Assembly: GCA_036443405.1 (NCBI GenBank)
Contig: JAZFYD010000183.1
Location: 1 to 12,203, forward strand
Direction: 5' to 3'
Length of the DNA stretch: 12,203 bases
Source: JAZFYD01 sp036443405
Lineage (GTDB): Bacteria > Planctomycetota > PLA2
Shown here: in pieces, positions 1 to 5,778 of the stretch
How the letters are laid out: every line of letters begins with the position of its first letter
Numbering within the stretch: position 1 is the stretch's first letter
The notes under the pieces: model-generated
Seen by the model: the letters and a program-made list of their open reading frames with translations, nothing else
The model's database searches: none
Told to the model about the DNA's origin: nothing
Translations under genes and position numbers: made by a program

Positions 1-811
1 CTTCCGGCGCCGGGTTGGCGCCGATGATCTTGAAACGCGCGTCGGGCATCTCCCGACGCACGAGCGGCAACACGTCGTCGTGAAAGAACTTCACGGCATC
101 GATGTTAGACAAATAGTCCATGTACCCGCAGAAGCAGCACGTCTGATGATCCACCGTCACGCCGTCAAACGGCGCGGGATCCAGGAAGTCGAGATCGACT
201 CCATTCGGCACCACCTCGACACGTGAGCCGGGACTGCGCTCTGAGAGCGTTCGCGCCTCCGCCGGCGAGACGAGCAGCGTCGCATCGAACCGGCTCGCGA
301 GTTCGACCTCGTACTTTCCCAACCGCTTGCCTTCGAGCGAGTAGAGCCAGGACTTCGGCGGACCGGATGCGTCGGCGAACTGTAGCCACTTCTCCGAATC
401 GAGATCGCACAGATCCAGGATGCGCCGCGTGTTCGGTGCGCAATCCGCATATGGCGCGACCTGGGAGGAAAACACCCAGACCACATCAAACGGCGCGCGC
501 GCCGCGGCCTCGCTGACAAGCCGTCGCATCGTCGAATCGGCGTAGTACGCCAGGCTCAAGGGCTTATTTCCCAAAAGGCCCGCGAGACTGCGCAACTTTG
601 CGGGCAGCGGTTTCAGCGGAACCGCTATGACCTCGCGGAAGTGCTCGCGGAGAAACGGCAAGTGGGCCTCGTCCGCCGGATCGTCGATGAAACAAGCCAG
701 CGTGACGTCGAACTCGTCCACGAGCGCTTTCCACTCCCGGTAGGAGCGGATCTTGTCTCCCTTGTCGGGCGGATAGGGAATCCGGTGGGCGAGAAAGAGG
801 AGCCGTTTCAT
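1..811 (-). CDS. Glycosyltransferase, exosortase/PEP-CTERM-associated sugar transferase (TIGR03087-like), 3' end outside window
   Basis: This is the N-terminal 270 residues of a cytoplasmic GT4-fold sugar transferase that probably adds a sugar during exopolysaccharide assembly. Seen in the sequence: the start MKRLLFLAHRIPYPPDKGDK, the hallmark N-terminus of the PEP-CTERM/EpsH1-associated transferases. Next come GNKPLSLAYY (residues 81-90), DLDSEKW (136-142), PNGVD (202-206, the hinge into the nucleotide-sugar-binding domain) and GYMDYLSNIDAV (229-240). All match the family in order and spacing. Members are usually about 400 residues, so roughly a third lies beyond position 1. The ATG at 809-811 is chosen because it gives the family N-terminus. 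The frame stays open upstream but has no ATG there, and I see no strong Shine-Dalgarno. The cysteine cluster CCFCG (225-229) stands where relatives usually have hydrophobic residues, which is a little odd. The gene is divergent from the lyase lipoprotein. Family call firm; substrate unknown. Confidence 0.9.
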   Translation of the reverse strand, partial: MKRLLFLAHRIPYPPDKGDKIRSYREWKALVDEFDVTLACFIDDPADEAHLPFLREHFREVIAVPLKPLPAKLRSLAGLLGNKPLSLAYYADSTMRRLVSEAAARAPFDVVWVFSSQVAPYADCAPNTRRILDLCDLDSEKWLQFADASGPPKSWLYSLEGKRLGKYEVELASRFDATLLVSPAEARTLSERSPGSRVEVVPNGVDLDFLDPAPFDGVTVDHQTCCFCGYMDYLSNIDAVKFFHDDVLPLVRREMPDARFKIIGANPAPE

Positions 812-829
812 TTCGAGGCAGGTGGGGTC

Positions 830-840
830 GGGGGGGGGGG
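830..840. repeat. 11-base G homopolymer upstream of the sugar transferase
   Basis: Eleven consecutive G on the plus strand (C on the minus strand) end 18 bases before the ATG of the minus-strand sugar transferase and lie inside its leader. This is the longest homopolymer I noticed in the window. Such tracts are slippage-prone. Here a change in length would alter the leader or promoter spacing, not the reading frame of the annotated gene. It could also be a sequencing or assembly error. Confidence 0.9.
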
Positions 841-937
841 CGCCGGGAACCGCGCGATACAAGCAATCTTCGACGCCGGTCGCGGATCGCTTGAAGCGAA
901 TCGTGCGGCAACAACGACATCGAACCAAATCGGGCCA

Positions 938-965
938 TTGCCTGCGGTCTGATTAGGGCTAGATT
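938..965 (+). promoter_or_regulatory. Possible sigma-70-type promoter for the riboswitch-lyase transcript
   Basis: TTGCCT (938-943) and TAGATT (960-965) are separated by 16 bases, each matching 4 of 6 consensus positions. A start around 972 would place the aptamer some 25-30 bases into the transcript, which is a sensible position. The match is weak and not unique in this region, so this is only a suggestion. The rest of 812-998 holds the G tract and, presumably, the minus-strand promoter, for which I see no convincing elements. Confidence 0.25.
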
Positions 966-998
966 TCCCGCGGAGGCCGGATCGGCATGGACCATCCG

Positions 999-1117
999 CT
1001 CTCCGACAAAGGCAAGCCCCGGGCAACCGGGTGCACGCAAAGCTATAGGGCCTCTTCCCTAGTTTCCGGCGGGTTCATCGGAAGCTTGGGAGCGAGGCAG
1101 CCAGTTACCGAAGAGAG
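999..1117 (+). promoter_or_regulatory. c-di-GMP-I (GEMM-I) riboswitch aptamer
   Basis: This looks like the aptamer that binds cyclic di-GMP in the 5' leader of the lyase lipoprotein mRNA. Seen in the sequence: AAAGGCAAGC (1008-1017), then a hairpin with stem CCCGG/CCGGG (1018-1022/1027-1031) capped by the GNRA tetraloop GCAA (1023-1026). The diagnostic ACGCAAAGC (1035-1043) follows. A second long hairpin has arms 1050-1067 and 1080-1098; its pairs include GCCTC/GAGGC, CCC/GGG and TTTCC/GGAAG. The conserved 3' end is CAGCCAGTTACCGA (1098-1111). CTCTC (999-1003) and GAGAG (1113-1117) can close the whole domain. Known of the class: the tetraloop docks into the second hairpin, and the ligand sits at the three-helix junction. 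By my alignment to Vibrio Vc2, the position that distinguishes c-di-GMP from cGAMP binders (G20) is G1011, which favours c-di-GMP. A covariance-model search was not run, but the motif order is specific. Confidence 0.88.
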
Positions 1118-1186
1118 AACGATGCGATCACTTGGAAGTGCGGCTAGATTCTTCTGCCGGGAAGCGACGCATCAAAGGAGGTCGAT
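1118..1186 (+). promoter_or_regulatory. Riboswitch expression platform and Shine-Dalgarno of the lyase gene
   Basis: AAAGGAGG (1174-1181) is a near-perfect Shine-Dalgarno 5 bases before the GTG start at 1187 and fixes that start. AGGAGGTC (1176-1183) can form eight continuous pairs, two of them wobbles, with GGCCTCTT (1049-1056). Six of those bases, 1051-1056, are otherwise in the second aptamer hairpin, so aptamer folding and Shine-Dalgarno occlusion would be mutually exclusive. Between them, GATGCG (1121-1126) can pair with CGCATC (1168-1173). That pairing encloses the small hairpins CACT/AGTG (1129-1140) and CGGC/GCCG (1141-1159). There is no U-tract, so translational control is more likely than transcription termination. 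The pairings are seen; the switching role is inferred. Confidence 0.5.
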
Positions 1187-4100
1187 GTGTCGAGCAACAA
1201 GATTTTCAACTTCGTAGCCGCAGCAGCGGTGTGTCTTTCGCTGACGGCATGCAGCGGCGGCAGCGGCGGCGGAGGAGGCGGCCCCAGCGGCAGCGTTCCG
1301 ATCCCCACGCTTCCGGATGTCATCGGCCTCATCACGGACAAAAGTTCGTTGGTGATCGAGGAAGGTCAGTCCGGGACGTTCACGGTCCGGCTCGACCGCC
1401 TGCCTGAAGAAACGGTCATCGTAACGACGCGTGTCGCAGGCGGCGATGTTCTCGAGGTCACCGCGGGCGGCACACTCATCTTCGAGGTCGGAACGTGGGA
1501 CCAGCCGCAGACCATCACCGTCACCACGATGGTTGATGAGGACGGCGTCCACGACTGGGGCCGCGTCGAGCTGGTCGTCGACGGCACGAGCTACGCAACC
1601 CACGTCGATGTGACGCAGCAGGACGCCGATGGCGGCGCCGTGATCGACGGCGTAGCGCTTACCGTCAAGGACGTTTCGGGCCGCGGTTCGTTCGACTTCC
1701 CGGTGACCGCCGTCGTCCCCCTCCACTACGGCGAACACCAGAACACGACCGGCTTCCGCCTCGTGGGCGCCGACGGCGAGGCGGTTCCCGCGCAATTCGA
1801 CGTGCTCAACCGCTGGTGGGCGCGCGACGAGAGCATTCGCCACATCACGGTGCAATTCCAAGCGACCACGCCGCCGGACGGCGAGACGGTCTACACCGTG
1901 CAAACGAGCGGCGGCTCGCCGCCCCCCGAGGACGCGGTGTCCGTAGACGAATCGGACGGTGTCGTGACGGTTGACACCGGCGTGCTGAAATTCACTATCG
2001 ATTCGAACGAGTTCACTCTCTTCGACGAGGTTTGGCTCGATAGCAACGGTGACGGCAGCTATTCCGGCTCCGAGCGCATCGTCAGCGACTCGGATGGCCC
2101 GGTGTTTACGGGACGCCTCGACGGCGACATTCAAAAGGCCGCGGACCGCGATGACCTGCGCGTCGTCGTGGAGGAGAGTGGCCCCATGCGCGCGGTAGTG
2201 CGCGTGAGCGGCCTCACGATCTACAACGCCGCCGACGACCACGAGCACGGTTTCGCGGTTCGCTTCTACGCGTATGCGGGCCGTTCGACCGTGAAGGTCG
2301 ACTATCAGCTCCAAAACTCCGCGAAGAACGTGCGCTTTTCGGCACCGCTTTACTTCGAGGACGTCTCCCTGCACGTGCAACCCGAATTGAGCGACCCGAC
2401 GCTGCGCCTCACGACGCGCCCGGGAACGACGTGGGAGGGCGATCCGGAAAGCGGCCGTTACCTCGTGCAGAGTTCGCTGTTCGACGCCGCGGTGCGCCGG
2501 AGTTCCGACGACACTGCGCTCGCGGTCACGAACAACGAGGGCAGTCTGACAACCTACGGCTGGGCCGATCTCAGCGATGAGAATCGCGGCATGTTCGTTG
2601 CGATCCGCCACATGGCGGAGATGTGGCCCAACGGCATCGAGGTGGACGGCGAGGACGCGATGCAGGTTCGCCTGTGGCCCAAGTGGAGCGCGCAGTTCCA
2701 CGACGGCGAGATCAACTCGACCGGACTCTACTGGCTCGAGGACATGCAGCACGTCGTCAAGGAAGTGTTGTTCTATTTCCACGGCGCCGACGTGCCGACA
2801 AGCCAACTCGACGATCTCGCACGCAACTTCCACCACCACCCCACGCCGTTTGTCCCGTTGCACGTTTACGAATCGACCGCAGTTTCGCTTGACCTCGATG
2901 GTGTGTTCCCCTCCGTGGATCCGATCACGGGTTCGGACTCGAAGCGGCTCGACTACGACGACGACCGCGTGGACGAATCGAACGAGCGTTACAACTACGG
3001 TTGGATGAACTTCAAGGCAGACACCGGCCGGAAGTACACGGCGGGCACCGGCGGTGTGCCGAGTTCGGCATCCGTGGTTTACGCCTCGTCCAAGGTCGAA
3101 GATTGGCTGTCCGTCGAAGCGCACGTGTGGGGAATGCTCAACTGCCGTCCGCAGTGGATCGCCGAGTACAAGTTCGAAGACGACTTCGACCGCATTCACC
3201 CGACGGCGGATCCCTACGCGGGATTCAGCTGGCGGGCCCACTTCACGGGCAACGAACCGAGCTTGCCGTTGGACAGCGAGCACATCGCCGGGACCGATTT
3301 CGGCGGCTGGCGCCCGTGGGACACCGCGCACGCGTGGTTCTATCACGTGGAAGAGTTCTACTTCCTGTCCGCAAACCCGTGGGTGCGCGACTGGTACGAG
3401 TTCATCGGCGAGTTCCGGTCGGGCGAGCGCTCGATGGAAGGACGTCCCAATTGGAGCGCCCTTGGCGTCGATAGCTGGGCGAACTCCCGTTCGGAGGGCC
3501 ACTCGATCGCGTCGCAGATGTCAGCGTACCGCGTGACAGGCAACGACGGCATCCTCGAAGCCGCGCGCAAACGGCTTGCGATCACGGTCCTCGACGGCCG
3601 CGACGATCGCTACGGCGCTTGGGGCAACTACACCGGCCTCGACGAGGCGGCGTTCCAGATCGGCTACCTCAGCCGCGCCGTGATTCAGATGGACACCGAG
3701 GTGCGTGGACACGACCCCGAAATCGAGGCCAACGCGTTTCAGGTGATTTGGGGCATCGTGGACTGGAACCACACGTTTTCCGGATTCGGCTACTTCCGCA
3801 ATCCGGTGGACGACGAGCCGCTCCAAGGTAGCAGCGGAACTGCGGCCACCCTGGGCGATCCTGTCGCCTGGTTCGGTCGCCGCTATGGCCGCGCCGACTA
3901 TCTCACACGCCTCGCCGACTACCTCGACGACGGTATCAACGGCGGAAGCGCCGAGTACGGCGATCTCGAATCGTGGAGCGGCGAATGGATGGCGCGGATG
4001 ACCGTGCGCAACATCAACTACCCGATCACTCCGAACGCACCGGGCTCGATCGGCAACCTCTTGGTATCCGGCAACGGCTCGGGCTCGGCCCGCATCTCGT

Positions 4101-4366
4101 GGACCACACCCAACGACGTGGCCCGGTTCCACGTGGTCTGGTCGACACTTCCGATCACGGCGGAATTCACGTGGAGCGCCGACAGTCGCGCCGGTTGGCT
4201 CGCAAACCCGGTCGCCCAGGACCTCGAGGGCGACCCGAACACCAGTCAGTCCCTCGACATCGACGACCTTCCGAGCGGTCAGACGGTCTATTTCGCAGTC
4301 TACTGCTTCGGCGAAAACGACCACATGAGCGCGATCTCCAACGTGACCAGCGTCACGGTGCCCTAG
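1187..4366 (+). CDS. Secreted lipoprotein with PcRGLX/YetA-like (PL26-type exo-rhamnogalacturonan lyase-like) core, Calx-beta-like and FnIII-like domains
   Basis: Probably a surface or periplasmic polysaccharide-active enzyme. Order of parts: signal peptide with lipobox LTAC (Cys22 lipidated); Gly/Ser linker (23-40); a Calx-beta-like beta-sandwich (about 45-145, with GTWDQPQTITVTT at 102-114); and an N-terminal RIFT-barrel-like region (about 155-240, with FRLVGADGEAVPAQ from 190). A central beta-sandwich follows (about 255-535), carrying VTVDTGVLKFTI, VEESGPMRAVVRVSG and YGWADLSDENRG. Then an alpha/alpha toroid (about 600-940, with WRPWDTAHAWFYHVEEFYF from 708) and a C-terminal fibronectin-III-like module (about 949-1059). 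The three middle parts follow the PcRGLX/YetA order; the known Penicillium enzyme releases rhamnogalacturonan disaccharides from chain ends. The start is GTG, set by a perfect Shine-Dalgarno and the lipoprotein signal. An overlapping ATG at 1185 gives only 10 codons. D285-SNGDGSYSGS-E296 is an EF-hand-like calcium loop. The gene sits behind a c-di-GMP riboswitch. Real substrate unknown: it may be the locally made glycan. Family call good, activity uncertain. Confidence 0.8.
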   Translation: MSSNKIFNFVAAAAVCLSLTACSGGSGGGGGGPSGSVPIPTLPDVIGLITDKSSLVIEEGQSGTFTVRLDRLPEETVIVTTRVAGGDVLEVTAGGTLIFEVGTWDQPQTITVTTMVDEDGVHDWGRVELVVDGTSYATHVDVTQQDADGGAVIDGVALTVKDVSGRGSFDFPVTAVVPLHYGEHQNTTGFRLVGADGEAVPAQFDVLNRWWARDESIRHITVQFQATTPPDGETVYTVQTSGGSPPPEDAVSVDESDGVVTVDTGVLKFTIDSNEFTLFDEVWLDSNGDGSYSGSERIVSDSDGPVFTGRLDGDIQKAADRDDLRVVVEESGPMRAVVRVSGLTIYNAADDHEHGFAVRFYAYAGRSTVKVDYQLQNSAKNVRFSAPLYFEDVSLHVQPELSDPTLRLTTRPGTTWEGDPESGRYLVQSSLFDAAVRRSSDDTALAVTNNEGSLTTYGWADLSDENRGMFVAIRHMAEMWPNGIEVDGEDAMQVRLWPKWSAQFHDGEINSTGLYWLEDMQHVVKEVLFYFHGADVPTSQLDDLARNFHHHPTPFVPLHVYESTAVSLDLDGVFPSVDPITGSDSKRLDYDDDRVDESNERYNYGWMNFKADTGRKYTAGTGGVPSSASVVYASSKVEDWLSVEAHVWGMLNCRPQWIAEYKFEDDFDRIHPTADPYAGFSWRAHFTGNEPSLPLDSEHIAGTDFGGWRPWDTAHAWFYHVEEFYFLSANPWVRDWYEFIGEFRSGERSMEGRPNWSALGVDSWANSRSEGHSIASQMSAYRVTGNDGILEAARKRLAITVLDGRDDRYGAWGNYTGLDEAAFQIGYLSRAVIQMDTEVRGHDPEIEANAFQVIWGIVDWNHTFSGFGYFRNPVDDEPLQGSSGTAATLGDPVAWFGRRYGRADYLTRLADYLDDGINGGSAEYGDLESWSGEWMARMTVRNINYPITPNAPGSIGNLLVSGNGSGSARISWTTPNDVARFHVVWSTLPITAEFTWSADSRAGWLANPVAQDLEGDPNTSQSLDIDDLPSGQTVYFAVYCFGENDHMSAISNVTSVTVP

Positions 4367-4385
4367 CCGCCAAAAAACGCCCAAA

Positions 4386-4414
4386 CCGGGGCCGGATTGG
4401 CCCCGGAGCGGTTT
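4386..4414 (+). terminator. Terminator-like hairpin after the lyase gene
   Basis: CCGGGGCC (4386-4393) and GGCCCCGG (4399-4406) form a perfect 8-bp stem with a 5-base loop, 19 bases after the lyase stop codon. Outer AAACC/GGTTT (4383-4387/4410-4414) gives an alternative extension. Only a short T-rich run (TTTCTCT) follows, so it may be a weak intrinsic terminator or an mRNA-stabilising hairpin. It separates the riboswitch-controlled gene from the five-gene operon that starts at 4468. No clear promoter is visible in the remaining spacer. Confidence 0.5.
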
Positions 4415-4467
4415 CTCTATCAAGTCGGGCACGCTGCGCGCCGATCACGAGGGAAACCGGGGCATCC

Positions 4468-5511
4468 TTGGGCGAAATTCGCGTTCGTGAAGCCGATCCC
4501 GTTGCGGATCGCGAGGCCATCCTGAAGGTCCTATCGAGCGGTCTGCCCGAGGCCGCGTCGGCGCGCCGCCTCGACTGGCTCTACCTGAGCAACCCCGACG
4601 GCCGCGCACTCGTATGGCTCGCCGAGGACGCCGAGACGGGCGAGCCCATCGGCACGTCCGCCGGCTACCCCCGTTCCATGGTCGTGGACGGCCAGCGTGT
4701 CGCCGCGCTGAACCTGAGCGACTTCGCGATCGACGCGAAACATCGGAGCCTCGGCCCCGCGCTGAAGCTGCTGCGCGCATCGCTCGAGCCCATGAAGGAC
4801 GGTCGCTTCGTGTTCAGCTACGACTATCCGAGCGCGGCGATGCTCGCGATCTACAAGCGCATGGGTGGCCACCCGCTCGCGGAGACGCGCCGCTGGGTTC
4901 GCATGGTCAGCGTGCGCGGCAAGGTGAAGAAGAAGCTGGGCACCGGCGTCGTCGGCGGAATCGCAACGGCCGCGGGCGATGCCGCGTTGAGAGCGCGTGA
5001 CTCGATGCTCAAGCGGCAGAACCTCACGTTGGAACTGTGCGACGGCGAGTTCGAGGATCTCGGACGCTTCCACGAGGAGCACGCACCCGCCGCGCACGTG
5101 TTCGGTCTTCGTTCGGCCGCGTATCTGCGCTGGCGCTACGCGCAGCACACCATGTGGCCACACGAGGCGCTTTGCGTGAAGAGCGACGGCGCCCTGATCG
5201 GGTTCGCGTTTTTTCGCTGCTCAGAGGAGGGCTGCCTGACGGTGACCGATCTGCAGGCTCCCGCGGGTCGCGGCGCGCGGCAGGCGCTCTTGGGCGAACT
5301 TTGCGCGATGGCCCGTGCACGCGGCTTGGAACGCGTGCAGGCCGAGTTTCCCGACGGTACGCCGTCGGCACGGATGGCGGCGGATCTGGGATTCGTGGTC
5401 CGCGAAGCGGGGCCGGGCATCGTCCTGTTCGTGGACGACATGAGCCCGTTCGCCTCAACGCTTCGAAATCCCGAGAACTGGTGGATGATGGGAGGCGATC
5501 GTGACATCTGA
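4468..5511 (+). CDS. Tandem GNAT-fold acyltransferase
   Basis: A 347-residue protein with two GNAT-like halves. It probably transfers an acyl group from CoA or a carrier protein to an amino sugar or glycan. The N-terminal half (about 1-140) has the strand-turn pattern LVWLAEDAETGEPIGTSAGY, a poorly conserved acyl-donor-binding segment AKHRSLGPALK (90-100), and the C-terminal element YPSAAMLAIYKRMGG (120-134). The second half (about 178-335) has AAYLRWRY (217-224), a motif often seen in GNAT proteins of exopolysaccharide clusters, then ALIGFAFFR and GRGARQALLGEL. It is first in a five-gene operon and overlaps the acyl carrier protein gene by 11 bases. That makes a carrier-bound acyl donor attractive (inference). 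The start is uncertain: TTG 4468 is preferred because the domain begins directly after it (MGEIRVREAD), with only a weak GGGG upstream. The frame is open much further upstream, but there it is antisense-like shadow of the lyase gene. Substrates unknown. Confidence 0.78.
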   Translation: MGEIRVREADPVADREAILKVLSSGLPEAASARRLDWLYLSNPDGRALVWLAEDAETGEPIGTSAGYPRSMVVDGQRVAALNLSDFAIDAKHRSLGPALKLLRASLEPMKDGRFVFSYDYPSAAMLAIYKRMGGHPLAETRRWVRMVSVRGKVKKKLGTGVVGGIATAAGDAALRARDSMLKRQNLTLELCDGEFEDLGRFHEEHAPAAHVFGLRSAAYLRWRYAQHTMWPHEALCVKSDGALIGFAFFRCSEEGCLTVTDLQAPAGRGARQALLGELCAMARARGLERVQAEFPDGTPSARMAADLGFVVREAGPGIVLFVDDMSPFASTLRNPENWWMMGGDRDI

Positions 5512-5776
5512 GCCCAATCCCGTGGCAGCCGGCGGCGACATCGTCGGCTCCATTCGCAATTTCATCTACTCGCGCTTCCCTCTCGCGGCGGATCAGCAAG
5601 TCAAGGACGAGGACGACCTGCTCGAAGGGGGCATCGTCGACAGCCTCGGGATCCTCGACGTCGTCGGCCATCTCGAGCAGGAGTTCGGGATCCAGGTCGG
5701 CGATGACGACTTGAACCCCGAGAACTTCGGCAACATCAACGCGCTCATGCGGTTTGTCGAGCAGAAGCGGGCGTAG
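5501..5776 (+). CDS. Acyl carrier protein
   Basis: A 91-residue carrier protein that tethers an acyl or aminoacyl group as a thioester on a 4'-phosphopantetheine arm. The attachment site is Ser48 in GGIVDSLGIL (43-52), the standard DSL context at the start of helix II. The acidic helices expected of the family follow (VVGHLEQEFGIQV and NINALMRFVEQKRA). The GTG start at 5501 has a strong Shine-Dalgarno, GGGAGG (5490-5495), 5 bases upstream and inside the end of the GNAT gene, with an 11-base overlap. The gene ends 2 bases before the ligase. Its position between acyltransferase and AMP-forming ligase suggests a dedicated carrier for this pathway and not the fatty-acid-synthesis ACP. The loaded group is unknown. 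Confidence 0.93.
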   Translation: MTSEPNPVAAGGDIVGSIRNFIYSRFPLAADQQVKDEDDLLEGGIVDSLGILDVVGHLEQEFGIQVGDDDLNPENFGNINALMRFVEQKRA

Positions 5777-5778
5777 GT

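Noticed and set aside
1019..1034. Sigma-54-like GG-N10-GC spacing
   Set aside because: It lies inside the riboswitch aptamer, matches little of the TGGCAC/TTGC consensus, and such spacing is frequent by chance in GC-rich DNA. A similar look at 11199-11213 had the wrong spacing.
1185..1217. ATG at 1185 as the start of the lyase gene or of a leader peptide
   Set aside because: It is in a different frame, ends after 10 codons, and sits only 3 bases from the Shine-Dalgarno. GTG 1187 gives the lipoprotein signal peptide.
1250..1295. GGC/GGA-rich repeat near the start of the lyase gene
   Set aside because: It is the coding sequence of the Gly/Ser linker after the lipidated cysteine, a normal lipoprotein feature and not a separate repeat element.
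1172..3502. A 776-codon open frame on the minus strand opposite the lyase gene
   Set aside because: Its translation is rich in Arg, Val and His without domain motifs, as expected for the antisense of a GC-rich gene. The plus-strand frame has a signal peptide, a Shine-Dalgarno and recognisable domains.
3521..4432. A 303-codon minus-strand open frame at the 3' end of the lyase gene
   Set aside because: Antisense shadow with no recognisable family features; it also spans the terminator-like hairpin.
3973..4467. Upstream extension of the tandem-GNAT reading frame
   Set aside because: This part overlaps the lyase gene in another frame, has shadow-like Arg/Pro/Gly-rich composition, and passes through the hairpin. 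The GNAT domain begins right after TTG 4468.
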